From the NCBI GenBank assembly GCA_019054805.1, contig JAHQIY010000006.1:3162001-3226000 (forward strand): a stretch of DNA of 64,000 nt, read 5' to 3'. Origin of the DNA: Brachionus manjavacas. Taxonomy: Eukaryota > Rotifera > Eurotatoria > Ploima > Brachionidae. Shown here in pieces: positions 8,812-20,216 of this stretch. Every line of letters begins with the position of its first letter. The stretch's first letter is position 1. Made by a program: the position numbers and the translations under genes. The notes under the pieces are model-generated. The model had not been told where the DNA came from, did not search any database, and saw only the letters and a program-made list of their open reading frames with translations.

Positions 8812-10296
8812 AAAAAAATAATCAAAAAAAAATAAAATTTTTTTACGTAAGTTATATTTAGGTGAAGAAACTTTTTCATTTGATTCACATTTTTTCTTTC
8901 TTCCTCTTTTTTTTGGGGTCTTTACTTTATTTATTGTTTCACTTATATTATTCAATTTGGTCATTTTGTTCAATTTGTTCAACTTGTTCAATTTGGTCAT
9001 TTTGTTCATAAAGAGGCAAATCAATCTTATTGGAGACTTCTCCATCTTCTATATCAACATCAAACTCTTCCTTTTTTTACCTAGCAAAGCATCATACAAA
9101 TCATGCATATTAAATTGATTTGATTCTTTAAATTTACTAATTTCTTCAATTATACCATCAGCAACATCATTTTTACCTCTTATCGACACTTTACAGCGCC
9201 ATGAAAATTCGAATAAATATGATTGCAAATAATCCCTTGAAACTCCTCTTATTACTTTCATGTGAACTTTTGCTGCGTTCCAAACCGACTCTATACTATT
9301 TGTATGAACTCCATTTTCTGGATTTACAAATTAGAGTTGATGATTAACCGTGAAAAGTTTAAAGTTTTTATCTAAATCGCGTATACGACTGTATGCACTC
9401 CAACAATCGGAGTAAATAATACTATTCGTGAAAATAAATTGATAAATTAAATTTAATAAATTAAAAGCATCAAGTTTCGGTACAACTTAAAAAAATACAA
9501 TCTTTTGTACCTCGCTCGTACATTCCATAAACCCATATCTGTGCCCTTTTGAACTCCTTTCCTTTGTTGTGCTTCACTTTTATAAAAAGTGACTCATCTA
9601 TTCCTATTATTTTTCCAGAACCACCTATCTTCAAATTTTTAATATTTAAAGACGAAATCGCAACATTACTTAAGCGCTGTTGGTAAGAAATGAGGGTTTG
9701 ACGTTCAACTGGTAGGATATCAGCTTGATCAACTTGACGAACTTGAATTGCCCAATAGTGAACAATTATTAGAAATGTCTTGATATCAATACGGAAGCTT
9801 TCTAAGAACGTTCCATCCCGAATACTAGCCCGTTTTCTGTCAGTGGTACATCTTCATGCATAACCATCCAATGAATCCTTTCTTTCGATGAATTTCATTG
9901 GTTTTGGACAGACCGGACATAATTTTGATTTAGATATTATTCCTTTAATAATTAACCATTGGCAAATGTTAAAATTATCAAGCTCAATGGCTACAAAAAC
10001 TAAAGCTTTCTAAATCTTTACTTAAAATCGTCATTTTTTGTTTGATAATTGAAAATTAATTTTTTTAAGCGCTTTTATTTCAAAAATATTTCAAGTATAA
10101 TAAGCAATTTTTTTATTTATTTTAAAAAGCTGTTATAAGTTAACTAAATTACCTTTTTTTAATCGAACAATTAGTAAATTAACTGGTCAATTAGTGGACA
10201 ATAGAAAAAAACATGGACAATAAAAAAAAAAATTTGTCCACCAATCAGACATATATAATTGTCCATGGACAATTGTCCGAGAAGGGTACAAGACCC
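8812..10296 (-). pseudogene. Merlin (ISXO2/IS1595-like) transposase, broken
   Basis: Minus-strand reading from about 9975 downward gives a zinc ribbon (C-P-V-C-P-K-P-M near 9925), then a DDE nuclease with I-G-I-D-E-S (near 9600; first Asp), I-I-Y-S-D-C-W-S-A-Y (near 9400; second Asp) and N-S-I-E-S-V-W-N (near 9285; Glu), followed by an acidic heptad-like stretch and a basic K-K-R-G-R-K-K-K tail (near 8905). This order is that of IS1595-type/Merlin transposases. Damage seen: a TGA in place of an expected Trp codon just after the ribbon (near 9850), a one-base shift before V-P-K-L-D-A-F (near 9490), a TAA after N-H-Q-L (near 9330) and a shift before the tail. The element has lost its left terminal repeat here; the right one is 10229-10296. 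Confidence 0.8.
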
Positions 10297-10304
10297 CAAA
10301 TAAC
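10229..10304. repeat. Merlin right terminal inverted repeat and target duplication
   Basis: 10229-10296 is the inverted counterpart of 2516-2583 and ends in GGGTACAAGACCC. The following eight bases, CAAATAAC, are the target duplication. The related gypsy leader at 37 kb has a single copy of this octamer (GTTATTTG, 37018-37025, opposite strand) with no insertion, a paralogous empty site. Confidence 0.85.
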
Positions 10305-10619
10305 TCCATTCATGAACCGGTGCTGGTGCCTGATCAATTAAAACGTCCTGATGTCAACGTTTGTTCAATTAGGATCAGCACGAAGATGATGCTATAGCAG
10401 AGCTGCACAATTGGAAAACGAAAGGGTCGAGACAGAATGAATGTGACAAAACAAATTCGGAACTATTTATCTATTGGTGCCTATTCAGGCGTTTTAAGAT
10501 ATTCGGTAAGAACGTTTATCGGGGTTTTGACAAAAACGAGTTTGGGCTAAATTATCAATATGCGGTCCCGTTAAAGATCTGTCTGAAGTCCTATAGAAAG
10601 TTGCAAATCAAATTTTAGA
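10305..10619 (+). pseudogene. gypsy gag continuation after Merlin, then unassigned gypsy-like sequence
   Basis: The gag frame resumes right after the Merlin end as N-S-I-H-E-P-V-L-V-P-D-Q and reaches a stop after about 30 codons. The next 200 bases are more GC-rich than the surroundings, as in other gypsy fragments here, but no domain is recognisable. Confidence 0.5.
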
Positions 10620-11435
10620 TCCTCTCCAGAAAAAATTCCTTCCAAAAATTGAACACAGTAATCGAAGTCAAATTTGGTTTTTTGACTGCTTGGATCCATG
10701 CTATTCTCTTATCAAAAATATATTTTTCTCCACAAACTTCTTCTTCCAAAATTTTTGTTCAAGATGGATCTTGATTTTTAAGAGTGGCTGTTGACACATT
10801 AAAGTCGTTAGAGGCTTTTCGTATCTTAACATGACAAATCTCATGAATAAAAAATCCCCTAAAGTTCAGTTTTGTTATTTTTGCAATATCTTCCTTATTT
10901 ACCAATAAGTCTTCAAGATTGGCAATATTCTCTTCAAGCCTATTCTGACTCACATAAACACAATAGATTCCGTCAAAGTCATTTAAGACCTAGTAAAAAT
11001 TAATTGTAAATTTTGAAAATATTCATCCAAATTAAATATTTGTTCACCTGTAATTGAAAAAACATTTTCTTGAATTTTCATTTTGATTATTTTGATTGAC
11101 TTTATTTTGTCAAAGGTTTCTAGCAATATTTTGTACGATTCTTAATCACTTATGCTAAATATTCGAATTGAGTTAAAACTTAATAAACGAAAGGTCCAAA
11201 AGTCCTTTCCTACACACTCTGTTTTGCTTAGATGACTAAAATAAGTTATTCCTGTCAAGTTGCCAGCGATAATTTGACCAAATTGACACTGGGATAAAAT
11301 GCTGACATGCTCTTTTAAGAATTCAATATCGAAATCACTTTCAAGAAAATTGGAATTTTGGCTGAGATTTGAAATAATGCAATCACGAAAATTATTCGCA
11401 ACTTGATTCACATTGGAACTGTAATTGACCGTCAT
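10620..11435 (-). pseudogene. Broken coding region of unknown family
   Basis: From ATG at 11435 the minus strand reads 97 codons, a single in-frame TAA, then about 55 more open codons, then shifts frame into a 64-codon segment (10953 to 10759). After one TGA it stays open to about 10635, ending with a W-I-Q-A and F-N-F-W-K-E-F-F stretch. The balanced amino-acid composition over almost 800 bp, unlike the low-complexity noise around it, suggests a decayed gene rather than chance. No family was recognised. A short intron (GTGAAC..ACTAG near 11050-10991) was considered but puts the next exon out of frame. Confidence 0.4.
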
Positions 11436-11948
11436 TTTTTGAGGAGTTTATTTATTCTGCTTCAAGTCTTTAAACTTAAATCTGGATTCTCGGAAAAAAA
11501 ATCAATCAATACATTTGCAGCCATTATTTATTTTAAGCTTATATGTCTTTTTATTCCTTTAAACCTTATACAGCTTTGATCGTGTCAAAAATGACCTGAT
11601 GTAATTTTTTGTTCGTTTTTTTAGGGAATTATTGAATTGGTTAAAAAAATTTTATTGATTGACTTTGCCAATCAAATTTAATCATGTAAGAAAAGAAATA
11701 TTTAACATTGTGTGTTAAAAAAATATGAGATTGATGTAGAAAGTATCTCTTTAATTGATTTTTAATTATAATCTATTAACAGATTTTACCTCTAATAGCC
11801 GATTTTTAGCAATTAAACTAAAAGTGAGAATCCTATTTTTATGATCGAATTTATTGTAAACAATAAGAGCTAATTATAATATTTTGAGTATCTTAAATTT
11901 AACTAATTTTTGTTTTTATATTTAATTACTTAGCTTATCTTTTTTCAA

Positions 11949-13310
11949 ATGTCAAGTTTACGAATGTCAGTTGCTGAAGTATTAACTTCTTTAACTTTAT
12001 CAGAGGAGGGGGAAGATAATGATTTTGCTTCAGATGAGAGCACTTTAGAAAATATGAAATTCGAAATTGATGAATATGAGCCTGCAGAATACGAAAAGTC
12101 ATAATACATATACCATTAATACTTCTTTGATTCATGGACTAAATCAATTGTATTTTTCTCCGAAGAATGACTTCATTTGGAACTTTCAGCCTCAATTTTA
12201 CAGACTAATTCTTATCAATTAATCTATTCATCTTAAAGCTTTGATAATATTCAGAATTTTTTCAATTGTATTTTTACACCTGATATTACATCACTTATAG
12301 TATCTTATACTAACAAACGTTTGATGAAATTAAATTATAAGCTCTTAACTGAAATAGAATTTAAAGCCTTAATGAGTTTATAATTAATTTTTGGTTTGAC
12401 CAAAAAATCAAATATAGATATTAATGAAATTTGGTGTAATGAGTCTATACATCATAGTTTTTACAGCAAGTATGACCAGAGCACGCTTTCAAATGATTTG
12501 TTCAAACATTTCATTTGACGATATTGATAAAAGAAGCGTAAATTTAGATTAAAATTAAATTTTGTGAAATTTTTAGTGTTTTTAAATCAAATATACCTTC
12601 TTTAATGAATCTAGGAGAAATTCTTTGCATATAGATGAGCAATTGTATGCATTTCGTGGTAGGTGCTCTTTTAAACAAAACATACCATCAAGACCTGCAA
12701 AATATGGCATTAAATATTGGGTCTTAGTTGATGTTCACTCATCTTATGCACTTGATATTGATAAATTTTTGGGGAAAAATAGTATTTCAAGTACTAAAAA
12801 AATAATGTTTGAGAAAAAGTTGTTCTTTCGTTAGCTAGACCGTATTTTTATTAAGCCAGACGAGTCATAATTTTACTTTACTTGAGTAACTGCCGATAAT
12901 TTTTTTCTAGCATAAACTTATGTAAAACATTATGGGAAGAAAATATAGAATTTATTGGAACATTAAAAAGAAATAAAAAAGAAATAACAACTTTTTTTTT
13001 CTTGATAAAAATAAACAAGTTGATTCAAGTATGTTCGGTTTAAATAATTTCTTAACATTAGTTTTATATGTTCCAAAAATAATAAATCAGTAATTTTGGT
13101 TTCTTCCAATCATCATTCTACTATTATTGATCAAGTAACAAAAAAAACAGATATTTTACTTTCGTATAATAAAAATAAAAATGGAGTCGGTAATGTTGAT
13201 CACTTAATAGAAAATTTTACTTGTCGAAGAAAAACTAATCGATGGACTTTTAATAGTTTTATGTATATATTAGTATCGATTGTTTTTTCTTTTACTTGGG
13301 TTTTTGTCCG
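11949..13310 (+). pseudogene. piggyBac transposase remnant
   Basis: ATG at 11949 opens a 51-codon acidic N-terminus (L-S-E-E-G-E-D-N-D), typical of piggyBac proteins. Further pieces in shifting frames follow the family order: E-I-E-F-K-A-L-M-S-L near 12360; R-A-R-F-Q-M-I with F-D-D near 12480-12530; the catalytic block I-D-E-Q-L-Y-A-F-R-G-R-C followed by S-R-P-A-K-Y-G-I-K near 12630-12720; and G-V-G-N-V-D-H-L-I-E with a nearby T-N-R-W near 13180-13250. Many stops separate the pieces. The right part is joined at about 13300 to gypsy sequence in the opposite orientation. Confidence 0.8.
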
Positions 13311-15200
13311 AGCCGATACCATATCGGTCGGGTACTTCGGGTCGGCCTCATGTACACCAACATGTTTGGGTAATCGACCACTATTGTCTCTCTCGATTCA
13401 ACGTTAAGTCGAACTTGGAGCTCATGTTCCTCTCCCTCAAAAGTGAACCTCGTCGACTTATAGATGTAATCAAGTAGTCTCATAAGGTCTTGGTCGTCAT
13501 AGAATTTGACGAAAACTACTGTTTCCAGCCTTACTTATTACTCCAGTTTTCTGAAGTATTGAAACGGGCCGATTCGCTGATAAATATATTTGGCGAACTC
13601 GACAAATGTTTTGGCATAAATATCGGGAACATTCGCAGTAACGTTTGGTGCCCATTAGAATTCATTGCTTTGAGCGTTGATCAGGAAAAAAATTTTATTT
13701 TTTATTTTTTGAAATACTAAATAAATAATGCCCCTTATTGAATTATGTGAATAAAATGGAAATTTTCAATTCGTGCTCATTGACCACCTGTCATATTTTC
13801 GAAAGGATTCAATTTTGTCTTTCTAAATTCTAAAATTAGATAGATAAACGCGGTTTGTCAGGATGTTGATTCATCATCGTTGATTAAAATTTCATTCCGA
13901 TTCTTTTTCCATTTTTTTCTGTTCAAATTGAATCTTGAAAACCTGAGTGATTTTCTCATCCTCTAAAGCAAATTTGAAAGACAATATTTAAGACTGTTTA
14001 TTTCTATTACCTTTTTGTATTTTTGACTTAAAACAGCCCCGGATTTGTGTCCACTAGCATCAGTTTCTAGTCTAAAATCTTTTTCGAAGTCTGGAAGTAT
14101 GTGAACACCGTTTTTTTCGCCATCCGGTGTTGAAAGACATTTCCGAATGTTATCAAAACTTGCCTGTGTCTTCTCGTTCAAATCAAAATTTTTACTTTTT
14201 TAAGTTGCCTCGGGCAGTGATCCTGCTATTTCAGCACATCCTTTAACAAAACGTCGATAGTGGTTCGCCAGCCTCAGAAAACTCTCCAATTGTTTAATTG
14301 TTTTGGGTTTTTCATATCTATACAAAACTTCTTTTTTACTTGGTGAGGGCTTAACAGTGCCATTACAAATGACATGGCCAAGATATTCAATGGATGAGAC
14401 GAACCAATCGCACTTTTCCCAATTAATTTTTAAAAATGCAGCTCGGATCCGCTTAAGCACTGTCCGTAGATGAATGTATTGCTCCTCCAACGTCTTCTAG
14501 TAAATAATGATGTCGTCCAAATAGACAAGGCAAAAAACGTTCAGGATTCCCTTTAGTGATTTATCCATGGTCCGCTGAAACGTCGTTGGTGCATTTGTTA
14601 TCCCGAATGACATGACGTTGAATTCAAACAAACCTAATTTGGTTGTGTATGCAGTATCTGGCTTGTCCTCCTCCTTAATTCTAATCTGATGATAGCCCAA
14701 AGTAAAATCAAGTTTTGAAAAATTAGTCGCTTCGTTCAGCAGCGCTATCAATGTTTCTATTTTGGTAGTGGGTAGCTATCCTTTAAAGTAACCTCATTTC
14801 CCAAATTCGCTTCGCCAATTTTGTACTAACCATTTCAGTGTCTAGCAGATAATTCACGGGCTTTTTATTCATTTCCAAATTACCCACGATGCTTTTGTCA
14901 AACAATATTTAGTAGATTACTTGATTCGAGAGGCTCTGCTCTGTTCGATTCTTTTTTCCCATCATTGACAGTTTCATTTGATTTTTTCTGATAAAGATTT
15001 TTTCCAGTGATTTTCCGGTTCTAAACTGTATTTCAAATTTCGGCCTGTAATAGAAAAAGAACTTCCAAACAATACCCATTCAATCCTTTTTGGTCATCAT
15101 CTCGTCATATGTTTCTCGGTTCGGCTTTGCCGGCTGACTTTTCAAAATAATCTGTACGAACCTTTTCCGGAGTCCCGTTGAACAAATCATTTGAGTTGGC
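13292..15200 (-). mobile_element. Internally deleted Ty3/gypsy retrotransposon pol
   Basis: Read on the minus strand: a protease-like fragment Y-L-L-D-T-E near 14850, where the catalytic D-T-G has become D-T-E; then reverse transcriptase with F-S-K-L-D-F-T-L-G-Y-H-Q-I (near 14720), F-G-I-T-N-A-P (near 14600) and an intact Y-L-D-D at 14512-14523; then the RNase H entry with F-R-L-E-T-D-A-S (near 14070). Stops and shifts break the frame at about 14490 and 14190. Protease and RT lie closer than normal, so an internal deletion is likely. 13292-13700 matches the 33.0-33.4 kb part of the other gypsy element and is probably its third coding region. No LTR was found here. Confidence 0.8.
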
Positions 15201-15239
15201 GATTTGCTTAATGTCTACAAAATTCTACAATGTAATTAT

Positions 15240-16329
15240 ACTCTTGATTAGAATACTTTTTAATGGTGTGCAAAATGCAGAAAATTGCATAGTATTTTGC
15301 AGTCTTATTTACTGCTTTAAGCAAGTTTGCTTATAATTAAGCATTTTACAGATTAAAATTATCTCTTTTAGTAAAAAAGTTAATCAAGTTTTTCTGAATT
15401 GAACAGAAAGAATTGAAATGAACTTCAAAATCCTTTAAAGTAAATTTTTTTGTTGATTAAGTTTTGTTTTAAAGTATTTTTTTATTCAAATTTTAAAAAT
15501 TTTTTCAAAAATTAGTTCAATTTCAATACAAGTAAGAATTTAACATCTTTTTTTATATCTTACATTTCTTTATACGTTTAACAACTATTTAAAATTCAAA
15601 ATTATACAAAATGTGCTAAAAATGCTAAAAAATTAACAAAATGAGAAAATTAACATAATGAGAAAATAAGATATTATGCCATTATTAATAAGATATATCT
15701 CACTGTGCTAAAAAATTAACATAATGAGAAATTAAGATATATTGTCACTGTAAATTTAAATACAAACAAAAATTTACAAAAATAAAATCCCTTTTCATCA
15801 ATTGAATTTTACAAAATTTGATGATTAAACGTCATGAAATAAAATTTTTTTCACACAAGGAATAAAATAAAAGATTGAACAAAATTCAAATATTGTGAAA
15901 TGTTTATTATTTAATTTAATGAGGTAAAGACAATGAAAATATTATATATTAAAATAAAAATCCTTTTTGTAATTTATGAGAAATTATCTTTTAGATTTTA
16001 TTTAATTAAAAGTTTAATAAGAAACTTTAATTTTAACTAATAATTTTCTAATCTGGAATATACACGAATCTTAAACCAAGAGCTCCGCCGGACCCCAATT
16101 AATACTTAATAAAATAATTGAAATAACCAAAAATTACAAATAGTTTTTTAATAGTTAAATCTCATTACGTTTTCATGCATCTAATATACCAAATGTTATT
16201 CTGAATTTAATGCTCATTTCCAGAAAATATTTTTAAATATTTTTTTTACTGTTTACAATCGGGATAAATCCCTCAAAATATTTCATCACAAAAAAAAATT
16301 ATTGGGGAATATTTTTTTTAATCAAAAAA
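15240..16329. other. Noncoding A+T-rich spacer
   Basis: No gene is seen. A short motif (ACAAAATG/AACATAATGAGAAA with GATATATTATG-like words) recurs between about 15640 and 15750, indicating local duplication. Confidence 0.5.
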
Positions 16330-16628
16330 GGGCATTGTGAATTTTAGGACAAAAATGTAAAACTAGAATTTTAAATTTTAATTACTTAATATGTGTCTAA
16401 AAATTGCTCTGCTAAATATTTAAGCTGATACAAACTTTGTAACATCTAAATTTAGTCGTTGCAATATCTTCGCAATATAATTTGATGATTTTTAAAAGAT
16501 TTAGTGCTTTGCAGACATGCAGAGTTTTTGCATAAACTTAATTTGGTGATTCAAAGTCTGTATCAGCTGATAAATTTGCAGAACAAGTCTATTTTTTTTT
16601 GTTTTTTGTTCCAAAATTCACATTACCC
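16330..16628. mobile_element. Foldback MITE with over 100-bp terminal inverted repeats
   Basis: The ends GGGCATTGTGAATTTTAGGA and the reverse complement of TTCCAAAATTCACATTACCC pair. Inner arms (GCTGATACAAACTTTG against CAAAGTCTGTATCAGC) continue the inverted repeat almost to the centre, for 299 bp in total. No coding capacity. A diverged half of the same family is at about 23270-23360 inside intron 1 of the second meckelin gene. The target duplication could not be fixed. Confidence 0.75.
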
Positions 16629-16861
16629 AACATAAAAAATTTAAAAATAAACGAGGATATTTAGAAACAATTTTTAGAAAAATTTACAAGACTAATATAG
16701 GAATAAAGTAAATCATTTAAAAAACATTAAGTCTTTTAAATAAATTTATAAGAAAATCTTTTTTTTAAGCTCAAATCTAGAATATGATGACCATGAGATC
16801 AAATGTAAAAAAAATTTTCTCTAAACAAGCAATAATACAATTTTCTGACTTGTATTCAATT

Positions 16862-16874
16862 GTTGCTAGGAAAC
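16862..16874 (+). promoter_or_regulatory. RFX X-box-like site upstream of meckelin 1
   Basis: GTTGCTAGGAAAC fits the X-box consensus RYYNYY N(1-3) RRNRAC with a one-base spacer and lies 105 bp before the ATG, the usual distance for ciliary genes. RFX/DAF-19 control of meckelin orthologues is known in nematodes. The second meckelin has a matching site at 21758-21770. Confidence 0.6.
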
Positions 16875-16978
16875 AACATTAAAAAAATGTTAAGGTGAAT
16901 TAGAATTCGAAAATTTCTGCTTATATCAAAAATAGAATTTCATTTTTTTTACTTTTGATTAATAATCAGTGCATAAAA

Positions 16979-19900
16979 ATGAAAAGTTTAAAAGCCATAA
17001 TATTTTATCTTATTCAAATCAATTTTGCTTCATGTCAATCAAACTCATTATCACCAGTCAAAGTAGCCAGACCAACAGAATGTGATCCCAGCGCACAATT
17101 TTTTGACATCTCCTCTTCTGAATGCAAAGACTGCCCATTAAACAGTCGCAAAATCGACCGTAAATATTATTTGAATTTAATTTAATAAAAAAAAATTTAA
17201 TTTTAAATTTGTCCCCTAGTTTTTAATTGTAAGTGCAATAATGATTATTTTGCTAAATACGACTACGGTGGAGGTTCCATTGTTTGTGAAGCATGTCCCG
17301 CCAATCGAGTCCAATCTTCGGATGGTTTCTCTTGCGTAGAATGTAATGCCAATTGTAGAAATTGTGACACTTCAATAGGTATTCTGACTGACACCAACCA
17401 AGATGGTAGAAAATTAACTTCTTACCAATGCATTATTTGTAATCCTGGAGATTCCAAGGTCTACGATTCTTCGTGTGGAAGTTGTTTTCCTTTCATATTC
17501 TCTCTTTTCGACACTAACATCAACACTTTAAGCTGTAGCAATAGTTTTCTTGAGTTTGGTTCGATTTTGATCAACAACGATGGATCAGTTCTGCCCAACC
17601 AATACACATACAGCGTACAGTTTGGTACCGAAGCGGTAAATTCAGAATTTCTAGGTGCCAATTTAATTTCGGCTTTTACTCAATGCCGGACCAGTCGAAG
17701 AAATGCCACTGCTTGTCAAGTCTTAGCCAACATGTGTGTTCTAAACATCTACACAATCTTTGTCCAAAGCAGCTTTGATGCATGTGGAGCATTCTTCTCT
17801 CTCAGAGGAACCAACCAAGAGTCCATCTTCTGGGGTGAATACATCCCTTGGCTTGTCTATCCACAGTCATTTGCCTCTTACTTTTCAAACTATGAAAATA
17901 GTGGTCTTGGCGACAACCGGTTTTTGAAGCTGAGTTTTGATAACAAGTGTGAATCGAGCACTTTTAAATTTTATGCCAACCAGTACAACTTGGACGGTTC
18001 GTTTCACTCAGGCTCATTTGTTGATATTTCAAAGTTTCAACTGTGCAATTACCTTAGTCCTTCATATTCGTTGGCTTCCAAAGTATCGCCTTTCTCTGCC
18101 ACCAACTTTAATCAGTCTTGCTTTTTGCCAGTCTCGACTCTTCTCGAGTTCGGCAAGGAACCAAAATTTTTCGAGCTTTTTCTAAAATTTGACAATTCAT
18201 CTGACTTACTGCCTATTCCAGTTAAATTTCTAGACTATAGAGAAAACGGACTACTGGTCAATTTGGACGATGAAAGAAATCAAAAGCTGCATCGAAGATT
18301 TTTCATGGTTGACGCGATCAGCTCCAAACAGCCATCCACATCAACTCCTAAATTCATTCGCTATGTCAAATCTTTTGTAATTTCTATCAGGCTAAGAGAC
18401 TCTCAAACAAATGGAGAAATCTATCCACCATTGATCATAATTGATTACGACTATGTGTCAACCGAAGATTTGACGCGCACAGTTGATATAAGCTTTGAAA
18501 TTGGCTATGTGAGTAATTTTCAAGCGCCTGATCTGGCCATGTGGATTACATCAGGAATTTTGGCACTTTTTTCTCTGGTTTGGGCATTCATTCGAGCTCT
18601 AGTGTGGAATCGAAGATCAGGAAAAGTGGCGCCAGATTTAATAACTCTGTTCAAATTTACCATGTTCATATGCTCTTCGTTGGGAAATGTTTTTTTCTTA
18701 GTCTTGATTGCTGGGTCTTTATATTGGCTGATATTTTACAAAGGACAAGGAATTGCTTATTTGATTCTGCCGAACAGTAACCAGCAGGCAGTGTTTATAG
18801 TCATGCTGGTCCTCGCTTTTGTGTTTAAACTAATCGACGTTCTTCATTTGGTCTTCTCTCAGACTTCTTATGACATATTTTTCATTGACTGGGAAAGACC
18901 AAATTCTGAATCGTCAAGCTTGATTAATCAATTGATTCCATCTACAGTCTTGGACAAGGGAAAAGAGGAAAAAAAAGACTTTTTGTTAAACAGAGAGTTG
19001 TCTGAGTATAACAAAATATCCTGTTGGAGAACATTGTTTGTGGCCAACGAATGGAACGAGATACAAACATTCAGAAAAATTGACCCATTGGTACAATTAA
19101 TTGGGGTATTGTTTTTTCTAAAAGTCATCAATTTGGAAGCAATAACAACCAGTGATTGTAACACGAGTATTAGCCCAGATCCCAATGAATACCAGGCAGA
19201 GTACAGCGGTATCTTAAGAATAGCAATGGCTGCGTCCATGTACATCGGCGTGGGGATACTGCAATATGCAGTCTATGAATTTTTTTACATCCGGTGTATT
19301 TCGGACAAAATTGGACAGTTCATTGACTTTTGTTCGGTAGCTAACATTAGTATGTTCATTATGACTCACACTCAGTTTGGTTACTACATACATGGAAGGT
19401 CTCCACATGGAAATTCTGATGTGAGCATGCAAAACATGTCCAAGGCTTTGTCAAAAGAAGAGAACGAAGAGACGGGTAAACGTGGACTGGGGCAAAATTC
19501 CGATCAGCAGACATTCTCGATTTTTATTTCGAGTAAGCTAAGCAATGAATATTCCAAAGTTATGGTTCCGCTATTTAAAGTATTTTTTTTAATTTAAAAT
19601 AAAAAGATTTTAATTTTTTATCAGAAAAAAAGTTTAATAAAAAGGAGTGGAATAAGTGGGGCTGAATATGACAAAAGAGTTTTAGCTTATAATAATTTAA
19701 ACAAGTTTTTGATGGGCTATATTGACAATGTTAGTACTTAAGTGACTAATTTTTCTAAATTTTCTAAATTTCTTACTTGATAGATTTTGCGAAATCTGAA
19801 ATACAAAATTGTGAGAAGAAATTTTTTTGAAAATATTTTCAACATTGAATTTAGAGATCCGACTAAAAATGGATATTTTTTTGCCGGTAAAATTAAAATT

Positions 19901-20216
19901 TAACTTCAAAATTTAACAATTTTAACTCATTTTCGTTTAGATGAAAATCGAACCTTCGAAACAGTTCTATTCTGCGGGCAAGAGCAAAAACTTTTTATTT
20001 TTGATCTAATGACATTTTTGTTTGTCGATTACTTTGCCAAAAATTATGTGCTCGCAGCTTTTTGTGTATTTTTAGTTATAAAAGTATTTTTTTTTTTTAA
20101 ATTAAAGCTTAAACTAAATTAGAAATAATATTTAGGTTTACAATACTCTGAGAAATGATCTGGGAAAAAGGAATCTATCCAGAAAAACTTTAGTCGATAA
20201 GCGATTTTTGATTTGA
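16979..20216 (+). CDS. TMEM67: Meckelin (TMEM67/MKS3), tandem copy 1
   Basis: Exons 16979..17159, 17220..19579, 19625..19729, 19784..19886, 19941..20083, 20136..20216; introns 45-60 bp; 990 residues against 995 in human. Order: signal peptide (K-A-I-I-F-Y-L-I-Q), cysteine-rich EGF-like ectodomain (about 30-190, C-x-C, C-x-x-C pairs), a beta-rich extracellular part to about 490, a multipass membrane region (about 497-780), the signature Y-Y-I-H-G-R-S-P-H-G (about 784), a soluble segment, a last membrane helix encoded in exon 5 and the conserved C-terminal D-K-R-F-L-I. Meckelin is a Frizzled-like receptor of the ciliary transition zone (MKS module). ATG 16979 was chosen because it starts directly before the signal peptide; no upstream ATG is in frame. 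Confidence 0.95.

Noticed and set aside
10991..11048. Short intron in the orphan minus-strand coding region
   Set aside because: GT..AG ends exist, but splicing puts the following segment out of frame; a simple frameshift in a pseudogene fits better.
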